NCBI GenBank assembly: GCA_934486895.1
Contig: CAKSQZ010000003.1
Location: 1-64,000, forward strand
From: an uncultured Eubacteriales bacterium
Lineage (GTDB): Bacteria > Bacillota > Clostridia > Oscillospirales > Acutalibacteraceae
Length of the DNA: 64,000 nucleotides
Direction: 5' to 3'
The position numbers and the translations under genes are program-made. The first letter of the stretch is position 1. Every line of letters starts with the position of its first letter. The notes under the pieces were generated by a model. The model did not search any database. It was not told the DNA's origin and saw only the letters and a program-made list of their open reading frames with translations. Below, one piece after another: positions 1-6,552 of this stretch.

Positions 1-19
1 TTGTATTTCTGTTTGTTTT

Positions 20-50
20 AAAAATGGGCAATCCCGATTGGAATTGCCCA
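20..50 (-). terminator. Intrinsic terminator, probably the original lysS terminator
   Basis: The arms tgggcaat (25-32) and attgccca (43-50) form a perfect 8-bp stem. Read on the minus strand it is followed by five T (20-24). It lies just beyond the displaced lysS 3' end at 92-117, so it most likely ended lysS before the element inserted. It could now end any transcript leaving the element leftwards. Confidence 0.7.
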
Positions 51-91
51 CTCATTGCACTAATTATGCGATTTTTCTTGACCGGATTTTA

Positions 92-117
92 CTTATCCAG
101 CGGCTTCATTGTCGGGA
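92..117 (-). pseudogene. lysS: Displaced 3' end of lysS (attL remnant)
   Basis: The minus strand reads ccg aca atg aag ccg ctg gat aag taa, which is PTMKPLDK and a stop. PTMKP close to the end is the usual form of a bacterial LysS C-terminus. The first codons are shared with the resident lysS (4412-4425), which now ends PTMKRLN. I infer that this fragment is the native gene end, cut off when the element at 104-4425 inserted. It has no start and is not expressed as a protein. Confidence 0.75.
104..117. repeat. attL core, 14-bp direct repeat
   Basis: cttcattgtcggga is identical to 4412-4425 inside the 3' end of lysS. The flanking bases differ on both sides (g/t before, t/a after), so the identical core is exactly 14 bp. 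Its position inside codons for conserved LysS residues fits an integrase crossover site. Confidence 0.75.
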
Positions 118-133
118 TTCGGACAGAAACCCG

Positions 134-262
134 GAATTATCGGGAATTATCAAGCATTTACGGGCATTTCACAATAATTAAACCACACAAATAAAGCCAT
201 ATCGAGAATTATCAAAAATTCCGGCGTGCGTATATTGGTGTAACTTTTGGTGTAAGGTGTAA
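134..262. repeat. Left arm-type direct repeats (GAATTAT, GGTGTAA)
   Basis: GAATTAT occurs at 134, 144 and 206, and GGTGTAA at 237, 249 and 256. The first two GAATTAT copies are exactly 10 bp apart, one helical turn. tatcgagaattat (200-212) and ggtgtaagctt (256-266) recur exactly at 4367-4379 and 4328-4338 at the other end. The arrangement suggests recombinase arm sites. No protein-coding gene is seen in 1-436. Confidence 0.55.
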
Positions 263-319
263 GCTTGATATACCTGATTGCCCGACAAAGAAGCACCTCT
301 CGCATTCCAACATAGCTGC

Positions 320-348
320 ATTATACACCAAAACTCCAAGAAAATCAA
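320..348 (-). promoter_or_regulatory. SigmaA-type promoter reading out of the element
   Basis: Minus strand: TTGATT (348-343), a 17-bp spacer and TATAAT (325-320). It points left, away from the sirtuin gene, across the arm repeats and the att core towards the terminator at 20-50. The transcript of roughly 290 nt would hold only very short reading frames. It could be a small RNA, or in the excised circle it would read across attP. Confidence 0.5.
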
Positions 349-436
349 GTAATATCATTGCTGAGTTTTGTCCTTGCAGTATATGTTACAATAAAGGTAT
401 TTCAAAGCGCTCACACACAATAATATACCCATTTCC

Positions 437-1306
437 TTATTTCAGCTTTTCCAATACTTCCGCAATATCCGCATCAATACAAATTGATTGCCGATCAATC
501 TCCTGCGGACAAAATGTCTGACCTTTGTTTATGCAGGCGTAGACGGCATTTGAGTTTTTCGCAGTCATCTGCCAAAACGGATATTTTATTATTACGGGTG
601 TATTGAAGCCGACTCCGAGTTCCAAAAACAGAATTTTCAGACCGCTTCTTGTGCGGAGAAAATTCTCATACCGCTCCGCTGCTTTATGCCAGCCTTCGTC
701 CTCGACGAATTTATCATCGCAGCGTAGATTCACGGTAAGCTGCGCTCCGCAGTGCGGGCAAACAGGCAAAAGCTCGGTCGGTATTTTCATATCTTTTTGC
801 CGTTTTACCATTTCACGGACAGCCACTTCGTTATCAACAGTTTCCATACAGCAAGGCGTACTGCACTGAAACAAACCGTAGTCGCCCTGTGTATAAAACA
901 GGCGCTTTTTATCAAAACCTGCACGCTGAAATTGATGATCGACATTGGTGGTCAGCACAAAATAATCCTTACCATCTATAAGAGAAAGCAGATTCTTATA
1001 CACTTCTCCGACGGGGCAATCATAACGGTTTATGAAGATATGCCGCGACCACCAAGACCAGTACTCTTCGCTGCTATCATACGGATAAAAGCCGCCGGAA
1101 TACATATCGTGAATGCCGTATTTTTCTTCAAAATCGAAAAAGTATTTGCGAAAGCGTTCTCCGCCGTAATCAAAGCCTGCCGCAGCCGAAAGTCCTGCGC
1201 CTGCGCCGATAACAACTGCATCGGCAGAGCAGAGCGCATTTTGAAGCCGCTTTATACTATCCGAGAAGCTCTCGGTAGATTTTGTAGTCTGTATCCTTGA
1301 AAACAT
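437..1306 (-). CDS. sirTM: Class M sirtuin (SirTM), protein ADP-ribosyltransferase
   Basis: Sirtuin of the macrodomain-linked class. The Rossmann NAD motif GAGAGLS is at residues 34-40, TTNVDHQF at 119-126 and ELGVGFNTP near 229-237. Cys148/152 and CPHC (183-186) can form the structural zinc site. Q140 stands where deacylase sirtuins carry the catalytic His. Characterised class-M members transfer ADP-ribose to lipoylated GcvH-L rather than deacylate. The start (minus-strand ATG at 1306) lies 50 bp inside the macro gene and has aaggtgat just upstream, so the two are translationally coupled. No lipoyl carrier or lipoate ligase is adjacent, unlike the operons described in Staphylococcus and Streptococcus, so the target here is unknown. 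Confidence 0.88.
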   Translation of the reverse strand: MFSRIQTTKSTESFSDSIKRLQNALCSADAVVIGAGAGLSAAAGFDYGGERFRKYFFDFEEKYGIHDMYSGGFYPYDSSEEYWSWWSRHIFINRYDCPVGEVYKNLLSLIDGKDYFVLTTNVDHQFQRAGFDKKRLFYTQGDYGLFQCSTPCCMETVDNEVAVREMVKRQKDMKIPTELLPVCPHCGAQLTVNLRCDDKFVEDEGWHKAAERYENFLRTRSGLKILFLELGVGFNTPVIIKYPFWQMTAKNSNAVYACINKGQTFCPQEIDRQSICIDADIAEVLEKLK

Positions 1307-2030
1307 TAAATATCACCTTGATTTCGCTTTGTGTCTCCGCTTTATATTTTTTCACGGTATCTATTGCAATTTCCGCCGCTTTTTCATTCGGAAAATGAAA
1401 TTCACCGGTAGAGATACAGCAAAAAGCAATGCTTTTCAGATTGTTCTCGTCGGCAATATTCAAGCAGTAACGATAGCAGCTGCGCAATAATTCGCAGTCC
1501 TTGTCCGTCAGTCCGCCGTAGACGATAGGACCTACCGTGTGAATGACAAACCGGCACGGCAGATTATACGCCGGCGTGATTTTTGCTTGTCCTGTCGTTT
1601 CTTCGTGCCCTTGTGCTTTCATAAGCTCTGCACAGGCAAGACGGAGCTGTACTCCTGCAAAGGTATGAATGGCGTTATCGATACAGCCGTGATTCGGGCA
1701 GAAGCATCCAAGCATTTGATTGTTTGCGGCATTAACGATGGCATCGCAACGGAGCGTGGTTATATCGCCCTGCCACAAATAAATATCGGGTTGAATGAGA
1801 GAAAGAGCGGATATATCGGTAACGCTTTTCAGCCGTGTTTCCTCTCTTAAATATTCGTCCTGTATTTTTAAGAATTCATCGCTTGCCGCTTTCGGCATCC
1901 GCACATTGAAAAGCGCACGGAGCAGTAGCTTTTGCTCTGCCGTATCCGACGGAACAGGCAGCTCCGCATACTGCGGATTTTCTTTTTTCAGTTCCGTTAT
2001 CAGGTATAATCTTCTTTCGCTCTGCGTCAT
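1257..2030 (-). CDS. Zinc-type macrodomain, ADP-ribosyl hydrolase
   Basis: Macrodomain protein of 257 residues with an N-terminal helical extension of about 80 residues. The macro fold begins near WQGDI (86-90). It has NAANN (100-104), HTVGP (164-168) and the phosphate loop ISTGEFHFP (206-214). The segment GCFCPNHGCID (108-118) supplies Cys and His zinc ligands typical of the sirtuin-linked macrodomain class, which removes mono-ADP-ribose placed by SirTM. It overlaps the sirtuin gene by 50 bp and starts one base after the stop of the flavin/ferredoxin gene. The pair forms a writer/eraser ADP-ribosylation switch. Confidence 0.9.
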   Translation of the reverse strand: MTQSERRLYLITELKKENPQYAELPVPSDTAEQKLLLRALFNVRMPKAASDEFLKIQDEYLREETRLKSVTDISALSLIQPDIYLWQGDITTLRCDAIVNAANNQMLGCFCPNHGCIDNAIHTFAGVQLRLACAELMKAQGHEETTGQAKITPAYNLPCRFVIHTVGPIVYGGLTDKDCELLRSCYRYCLNIADENNLKSIAFCCISTGEFHFPNEKAAEIAIDTVKKYKAETQSEIKVIFNVFKDTDYKIYRELLG

Positions 2031-2031
2031 A

Positions 2032-2646
2032 CTACCCCTCTTTTATAATTGCGTTTTGCGGACAAGCGGAAAGGCAGTTTCCGCAATGCAGACAATGCTC
2101 CTTGATAATTACAGCAGGCGTTTTTTCGAAATCAATACAGTTTTGCGGACAGACAGTGCTACATTTTTTGCAGCCGTTGCAGCGCTCTGTAATAACATAG
2201 CCGGCTGGTGGGACTTCTTTATTCCCAATCGAAAAAGAAAAGCGCTCGATCGGCTTTTTGGAAAGGTCAAACCATTCGCCCTCGCCCTCGTAAAGACGGA
2301 AAACCGTCAGCGCCTCACGGGACTGCTCGGGCGGATAGATTTCAAGCATATACGGATTCTTATTAAGCAGTCGGTCGAGCCGTTCGTTTCCGATCTCCTC
2401 GACCTTGCCTCTGACGGATACGGCAACGCAGGACATGGTATCGCTGCCTTTTATTCCGGTCAGCGCAGCATAGCCTTGCTTTACAAGCCGATGATAAAAG
2501 CCTTTTCCTTTGGCAGTGAGAAAATACAAGCCCTTATCATCGCTGTCCATAATATCCACGGCACAGGTAACGGGAAGTCCCCGGTCATCTACCGTTGCCA
2601 TAATAACGGAATGAATCTCTTTTTCCAAAAAAGCCAAACAGTTCAT
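2032..2646 (-). CDS. PNPOx-like flavin protein fused to a 2[4Fe-4S] ferredoxin
   Basis: 204 residues. The first 130 or so resemble the pyridoxamine-5'-phosphate-oxidase split-barrel fold that binds FMN. The C-terminus carries two ferredoxin cluster motifs, with cysteines at 156/159/162/166 and 185/188/191/195, the last of each before Pro. The layout predicts a flavin reductase or electron-transfer protein; the substrate is unknown. The start has ggagggaaca immediately upstream. It lies between the SnoaL-like gene and macro in one minus-strand operon, so a redox role alongside the ADP-ribosylation pair is a reasonable inference. Confidence 0.82.
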   Translation of the reverse strand: MNCLAFLEKEIHSVIMATVDDRGLPVTCAVDIMDSDDKGLYFLTAKGKGFYHRLVKQGYAALTGIKGSDTMSCVAVSVRGKVEEIGNERLDRLLNKNPYMLEIYPPEQSREALTVFRLYEGEGEWFDLSKKPIERFSFSIGNKEVPPAGYVITERCNGCKKCSTVCPQNCIDFEKTPAVIIKEHCLHCGNCLSACPQNAIIKEG

Positions 2647-2670
2647 TGTTCCCTCCGAAAAGCGGCTAAT

Positions 2671-2697
2671 GCCCCGCAGGAGAAATCCCTGCGAGGC
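2671..2697 (-). promoter_or_regulatory. Intercistronic hairpin in the element operon
   Basis: gccccgcagg (2671-2680) pairs with cctgcgaggc (2688-2697), extended by an outer gcgg/ccgc pairing. On the minus strand it is followed by attagccgctttt, a poor T tract. It lies between the SnoaL-like gene and the flavin/ferredoxin gene, so it may be a partial terminator or processing site lowering expression of the downstream genes. Confidence 0.45.
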
Positions 2698-2709
2698 AAA
2701 ACCGCAAGT

Positions 2710-3543
2710 TTAGAATTTGCCGTTCTGATTCTGCCAAGTGGATTTGTCGGCGATGGTTTCCATCACATCCCAGTGCTCGGCGATCTTGCCGTTTTCCACT
2801 CTCCAAAGATCATAGTAGGAGGTCGGCGCACCGCCGAAGGTTCCTTCGCTGACGGCAAGAACAAAGTTACCCTGCGCCAGCACCTGATGCGTGGTAGTGT
2901 AGATCATCTGAATATTCTGCTCGGCAAGAGCCGCAAGTGCGGCACCGAGCCCGGAAAGGCCGTCGGCAATGCCGGTATTGTGCTGAAGGTAGGTGTCGCC
3001 GTCAAAATAATCCGGTGTCTTTTCGGGACGCTTACCCTGCATAACATCGTAGAGGAAGTTCTTGACAAGCTCACGGTTAGCCTCGGTCTTGTCCGTGTCC
3101 TTTATTTCCTTAGTGCCGTCGATCTGCGTTCTTCCCGAAGGATTGGGCTCTGCTTTTGCCGCAAGGTTATCCCAATGCTCTGCTATCTTTCCGTTCTCGT
3201 CAAAGCGGAAGATGTCAAAGGCAACCTGCTCTCCTGCGCCTGCGAAGTTGTAAACCGTCTGAAGGAAAACCTTGTCGCCGTCTTCAAAAGCGCGGATATT
3301 GTTTACCGTGGTTTTTACCGGAGCAGACGCAAGGTAAGCCACCGAGCCGACAAATGCGTCTCTTCCTGTGCCGTAAGCAAGGTTGTGCTGAATGTATCCT
3401 TCGGCAAGCAGGCTTGCTGCCTTTTCGGTGTCTCCGGTTGCGAATGTGTTAATCAGTTCAAGTGCTTTCTGTGTGTTTGTCATTTTGATTACCTCTTTCA
3501 TATCATTTTGGCTGTTGCCGAACAGTTTTTTGAAAATGTTCAT
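2710..3543 (-). CDS. Tandem SnoaL/NTF2-like domain protein
   Basis: 277 residues with two SnoaL-like alpha+beta domains, about 21-130 and 155-270. Both contain versions of the same block (LxxGYIQHN / DTYLQHN, and GKIAEHWD twice), so this is an internal duplication. SnoaL-like proteins bind or convert small hydrophobic molecules, and the function here cannot be assigned. Two starts are possible: the ATG at 3543 with aaggag upstream, and the ATG at 3483 with agaggt upstream that would begin exactly at the domain (MTNTQKA). It is the first gene of the minus-strand operon and is transcribed from the promoter at 3609-3637, divergent from the HxlR regulator. Confidence 0.78.
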   Translation of the reverse strand: MNIFKKLFGNSQNDMKEVIKMTNTQKALELINTFATGDTEKAASLLAEGYIQHNLAYGTGRDAFVGSVAYLASAPVKTTVNNIRAFEDGDKVFLQTVYNFAGAGEQVAFDIFRFDENGKIAEHWDNLAAKAEPNPSGRTQIDGTKEIKDTDKTEANRELVKNFLYDVMQGKRPEKTPDYFDGDTYLQHNTGIADGLSGLGAALAALAEQNIQMIYTTTHQVLAQGNFVLAVSEGTFGGAPTSYYDLWRVENGKIAEHWDVMETIADKSTWQNQNGKF

Positions 3544-3608
3544 TTCGGATCGCTCCTTATGTTTTGCTTTGAGCTTCGCAGCGGCCGTTCTCCGTAGCTC
3601 TTGGCTAT

Positions 3609-3637
3609 ATTATATTCGGCTTAGTCACCGTTGTAAA
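3609..3637 (-). promoter_or_regulatory. SigmaA promoter of the element's cargo operon
   Basis: Minus strand: TTTACA (3637-3632), a 17-bp spacer and TATAAT (3614-3609). It is upstream of the SnoaL-like gene and faces away from the HxlR gene. Confidence 0.72.
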
Positions 3638-3641
3638 GTAA

Positions 3642-3693
3642 GCACAATATTGTGCCGTAGTTACCGAAGAGATACTATTGGGCAGTTACCGAA
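3642..3693. promoter_or_regulatory. Candidate HxlR operator region
   Basis: A perfect 14-bp palindrome gcacaatattgtgc (3642-3655) abuts the -35 box of the cargo promoter. It is followed by two copies of agttaccgaa (3659 and 3684, 25 bp apart) with agatactattg (3670-3680) between them. agatactattg recurs at 3819-3829, between the regulator's -10 box and its start. A winged-helix dimer at these sites could control both divergent promoters. Binding is inferred. Confidence 0.5.
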
Positions 3694-3769
3694 AGGAAAC
3701 GATTGCGTAAACAAAGGGTTTTCAGCTGTTTTGCACCGAGCAAAAAAATTTTTAATTTTTTTTTCGCGC

Positions 3770-3799
3770 TTGACGAAAAGTATGCCCGTATGGTATAAT
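3770..3799 (+). promoter_or_regulatory. SigmaA promoter of the HxlR regulator
   Basis: TTGACG (3770-3775), an 18-bp spacer and TATAAT (3794-3799). The start codon follows 44 bp downstream, with gcggagg as ribosome-binding site. Confidence 0.72.
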
Positions 3800-3843
3800 C
3801 AGAGCGTAAGAAACCAAAAGATACTATTGCGGAGGCTTAATAT

Positions 3844-4176
3844 ATGAACGAGAAAATAAAAGAACTTCCGGCTTGCCCGGTGGAAACCACACTGACTTTA
3901 ATCGGTGATAAATGGAAGGTGCTTATCCTTCGTGATCTTATGCTGGGAACAAAGCGATTCGGAGAACTGAAAAAGTCTATCGGTTCGGTATCGCAAAAGG
4001 TTTTGACGGCGCAGCTGCGTGACATGGAGGAAAACGGACTTGTTCACCGTGAGGTCTACGCAGAAGTGCCGCCGAGGGTTGAGTATTCCTTGACAGAACT
4101 CGGCAGGAGCCTTAAACCCATTCTGGACTCTATGTGGTCTTGGGGCGAGGGCTATAAAAAGCAACTAAGCAATTAA
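3844..4176 (+). CDS. HxlR-family winged-helix regulator
   Basis: 110 residues forming a single HxlR domain: CPVETTLTLIGDKWKVLILR (11-30) and the recognition region around SVSQKVLTAQLRDMEENGLV. Cys11 sits just before the first helix, the position used by thiol- and quinone-sensing relatives such as YodB and HypR. I therefore infer a redox or electrophile sensor. It diverges from the cargo operon across 300 bp with paired promoters and repeated candidate operators, and probably represses both. It ends at a strong terminator. Confidence 0.88.
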   Translation: MNEKIKELPACPVETTLTLIGDKWKVLILRDLMLGTKRFGELKKSIGSVSQKVLTAQLRDMEENGLVHREVYAEVPPRVEYSLTELGRSLKPILDSMWSWGEGYKKQLSN

Positions 4177-4194
4177 AACAATCGCACATTACAT

Positions 4195-4232
4195 AGCCGC
4201 TTGGTTTTCAGATGAAATCCAAGCGGCTTTTG
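4195..4232 (+). terminator. Intrinsic terminator of the HxlR gene
   Basis: agccgcttgg (4195-4204) pairs with ccaagcggct (4219-4228), followed by tttt. Confidence 0.85.
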
Positions 4233-4242
4233 CTGTCTGTAA

Positions 4243-4278
4243 TAAAAAACCTACCAAGTAATGAAACAAGGTAGGTTT
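4243..4278 (-). terminator. Terminator now serving lysS
   Basis: aaacctacc (4247-4255) pairs with ggtaggttt (4270-4278). On the minus strand a run of six T follows the stem. It lies inside the integrated element about 120 bp past the lysS stop, so the element supplies lysS with a replacement terminator as well as a new last few codons. Confidence 0.75.
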
Positions 4279-4306
4279 ACGAAAATTATGCGATTGTGTT
4301 CGGTTT

Positions 4307-4389
4307 GGTGTACCGATGGTGTAAATTGGTGTAAGCTTCCGGTGTAAACCCGTTCATAACTCAAATTATCGAGAATTATGAAGAATTAT
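4307..4389. repeat. Right arm-type direct repeats (GGTGTAA, GAATTAT)
   Basis: GGTGTAC at 4307 and GGTGTAA at 4318, 4328 and 4341 are spaced 11, 10 and 13 bp. GAATTAT at 4373 and 4383 is spaced 10 bp. Two longer words are identical to words at the left end (ggtgtaagctt and tatcgagaattat). The order is the mirror of the left end, although the individual repeats keep the same orientation. Confidence 0.55.
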
Positions 4390-4399
4390 GAAGGGTTAT

Positions 4400-5893
4400 T
4401 TAGTTCAGTCTCTTCATTGTCGGGAACAAGAGGACATCGCGGATCGACGCTTTATCGCACAGCAGCATGACCAGACGGTCAATACCGATACCCATGCCGC
4501 CTGTGGGAGGCATACCGTACTCAAGCGCGTTGATATAATCGTTATCCATCATATTAGCCTCATCGTCGCCTGCTTCGCGCAGCTTGACCTGACGCTCGAA
4601 TCTGCCCTTCTGATCGATCGGATCGTTCAGCTCGGAATACGCGTTTGCATACTCATGGCCGCAGATAAACAGCTCAAAACGCTCGGTGAGCGCCTTGTTG
4701 GACGGCTTACGCTTTGTGAGCGGAGAAATCTCGACCGGATAGTCGATAATATATGTCGGCTGAATGAGTTTGCTTTCAACATACTCTTCAAAGAACAAAT
4801 TGACGATATCGCCCCATTCGTCCGTTGCCTTGGTTTCAAGGCCTCTTTCGGCGGCAACCGCTTTCGCCTTCTCGCTATCGCCCTTGAATTCATCGAAATC
4901 AACACCCGAATACTGCTTGACAGCCTCAAGCATCGGCAGCCTTCTGAAAGGCGGTGTGAGATCGAGCTCGGTGCCCTGATAGGTGATCTTTGTTGTACCG
5001 TTGACTTCGTTGCAGGCGTTTGCGATAAGAGTTTCGGTGAGCTCCATCATGCCGTTATAGTCGGTGTAAGCCTGATAAACTTCACACAGTGTGAACTCGG
5101 GATTATGAGTTGTATCGATGCCCTCGTTGCGGAACTGTCTGCCGATCTCATAGACGCGCTCCATACCGCCGACGATAAGACGTTTGAGATAAAGCTCGGG
5201 TGCAATTCTCATATAAAGATCGATATCGAGAGCGTTATGGTGAGTGATAAACGGACGGGCTGTCGCACCGCCGGCAATAGTATTAAGAATGGGTGTTTCG
5301 ACCTCAATGAAATCACGCTGATCAAATGTCTTTCTGATCGACGAGATGATACGGCTGCGTTTTATAAAAGTATCCTTAACATCGGGGTTGACGATGAGAT
5401 CGACATATCTCTGGCGGTAGCGAAGATCGGTGTCTTTAAGACCGTGCCACTTTTCGGGAAGCGGGCGAAGCGACTTTGAAAGCAGCTTTGCCTGCTTTGC
5501 ATGTACGGAGATCTCGCCGCGGCGTGTGCGGAACACAAAACCTGTGACAGAGATGATATCGCCGATATCCCATTTTTTAAGCTCGGCATATGTCTCCTCG
5601 CCGAGGTCATCGATCTTTGCATAGACCTGCATGCGATCGTATCTGTCGCGGATGTCGATGAACGACGCCTTACCCATATCGCGGCGGCTCATCATTCTGC
5701 CGGCGATAGTTACCGTTTGGTTTTCGAGTTGCTCAAAATTCTCTCTTATTTCAAGATTGTTATGAGTGCGTTCGCAAAGTGTGATCTCGAAAGGATCCTT
5801 GCCTGCCTGCTGCAATGATGCCAGCTTTTCCCTGCGGATCTTTAAAATTTCGCTGAGCTCCTGCTCGGGAGCTGCTGCATTGTTTTCTGCCAT
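4400..5893 (-). CDS. lysS: Lysyl-tRNA synthetase, class II
   Basis: 497 residues, normal length. An N-terminal OB-fold anticodon-binding domain (about 55-165) is followed by the class II catalytic core. Motif 2 is at FRNEGIDTTHNPEF (near 255) and motif 3 at GMGIGIDRLVMLL (near 468-480). The enzyme charges tRNA-Lys in the cytoplasm. It follows greA by 25 bp as a two-gene operon. The C-terminus reads FPTMKRLN; the usual PTMKP form is found 4.3 kb away at 92-117, so the last three residues come from the integrated element. The motifs are intact, so the enzyme should be active. Confidence 0.97.
   Translation of the reverse strand: MAENNAAAPEQELSEILKIRREKLASLQQAGKDPFEITLCERTHNNLEIRENFEQLENQTVTIAGRMMSRRDMGKASFIDIRDRYDRMQVYAKIDDLGEETYAELKKWDIGDIISVTGFVFRTRRGEISVHAKQAKLLSKSLRPLPEKWHGLKDTDLRYRQRYVDLIVNPDVKDTFIKRSRIISSIRKTFDQRDFIEVETPILNTIAGGATARPFITHHNALDIDLYMRIAPELYLKRLIVGGMERVYEIGRQFRNEGIDTTHNPEFTLCEVYQAYTDYNGMMELTETLIANACNEVNGTTKITYQGTELDLTPPFRRLPMLEAVKQYSGVDFDEFKGDSEKAKAVAAERGLETKATDEWGDIVNLFFEEYVESKLIQPTYIIDYPVEISPLTKRKPSNKALTERFELFICGHEYANAYSELNDPIDQKGRFERQVKLREAGDDEANMMDNDYINALEYGMPPTGGMGIGIDRLVMLLCDKASIRDVLLFPTMKRLN
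4412..4425. repeat. attR core, 14-bp direct repeat inside lysS
   Basis: cttcattgtcggga is identical to 104-117 and covers the codons for the conserved PTMK residues of LysS. Confidence 0.75.
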
Positions 5894-5918
5894 TATTCTA
5901 CCTCTTTTGCGCTTTGGT

Positions 5919-6392
5919 TTACTTTAATATCTTAACTATCTTAAATTGAAGTTCGCCGTTCGGAGTTTCCGCAACAACGGTTTCTCCTGCTTTTCTGCCG
6001 AGGACTGCTTTGCCGACAGGTGAATCGTCCGCCAGTTTACCCGCAAGCGGATCTGACTCTGCTGCGCCTACAAGCTGATACTCTGCGGTGTCTCCGAGCT
6101 CAACATCAAGCAGCTCAAATTTTGTGCCGATATTAACGGCGTCTTTATCAATAAGATGCTCCTCTACGACCTTTGCGTTTTTGAGCATTGCCTCGACCTC
6201 GGCGATACGCGCTTCAAGCTTCGCCTGATCGTTTTTAGCTTCATCATATTCGCTGTTCTCGGAAAGGTCGCCGAATGAAAGTGCGACCTTGATCTTTTCT
6301 GCGATCTCTGTTCGTTTTTCTGTTTTCAGTATATCAAGTTCATTCTGTAATTCTTTAAGACCCTGCGGGGTAAGAAAAATTTCCTTAGCCAT
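5919..6392 (-). CDS. greA: Transcription elongation factor GreA
   Basis: 157 residues, normal GreA length: an N-terminal coiled coil (about 1-75, with GDLSENSEYDEAK at its tip) and a C-terminal FKBP-like domain. GreA stimulates RNA polymerase to cleave backtracked transcripts. I chose the ATG at 6392 (MAKEIF) over the one at 6413 because aaggag lies 9 bp before 6392 and GreA proteins begin near this point. It is the first gene of the greA-lysS operon. Confidence 0.96.
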   Translation of the reverse strand: MAKEIFLTPQGLKELQNELDILKTEKRTEIAEKIKVALSFGDLSENSEYDEAKNDQAKLEARIAEVEAMLKNAKVVEEHLIDKDAVNIGTKFELLDVELGDTAEYQLVGAAESDPLAGKLADDSPVGKAVLGRKAGETVVAETPNGELQFKIVKILK

Positions 6393-6429
6393 ATTATTTT
6401 TCTCCTTAAACATAATATTTCATTAAAGT

Positions 6430-6458
6430 ATTATACCGAAACCACAGCGAAAAGTCAA
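6430..6458 (-). promoter_or_regulatory. SigmaA promoter of greA-lysS
   Basis: Minus strand: TTGACT (6458-6453), a 17-bp spacer and TATAAT (6435-6430). Confidence 0.78.
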
Positions 6459-6492
6459 GCATTTTAGCAAAAATAAAGCAAGACGTCGTTCC

Positions 6493-6521
6493 TTGATTTT
6501 TGCACTGATTTATGGTATAAT
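6493..6521 (+). promoter_or_regulatory. SigmaA promoter of the WYL regulator operon
   Basis: TTGATT (6493-6498), a 17-bp spacer and TATAAT (6516-6521). It faces away from the greA promoter. Confidence 0.75.
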
Positions 6522-6552
6522 GTTTGAAATAATATACGGAGGGAAACAGTAT

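Larger units (their letters stand above)
104..4425. mobile_element. Non-autonomous integrative element in the 3' end of lysS
   Basis: The element is bounded by a 14-bp direct repeat. The right copy lies in the 3' end of lysS and the left copy carries the displaced native lysS end. Repeats of GAATTAT and GGTGTAA lie just inside both boundaries, as arm-type integrase sites would. The cargo is five genes: sirTM, macro, a flavin/ferredoxin protein, a SnoaL-like protein and an HxlR regulator. No integrase, excisionase, relaxase or replication gene is visible, so mobility would need an enzyme supplied from elsewhere. Insertion rebuilds a full-length lysS with a slightly changed C-terminus. The boundaries are read from the sequence; mobility is inferred. 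Confidence 0.72.

Noticed and set aside
1795..3597. A 600-codon open frame on the plus strand across the element's operon
   Set aside because: It runs antisense to the flavin/ferredoxin and SnoaL-like genes, whose motifs are clear. It has no recognisable domain, and its length follows from the codon bias of the true strand.
62..4295. aattatgcgatt at 62-73 and 4284-4295 as a second pair of element ends
   Set aside because: The 62-73 copy lies in what appears to be the native lysS downstream region. A 12-bp AT-rich match is weak by itself, and the 14-bp core with the displaced gene end explains the boundaries better.
4388..5479. A 363-codon open frame antisense to lysS
   Set aside because: lysS motifs prove the minus strand. 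The frame has no domain or ribosome-binding site.
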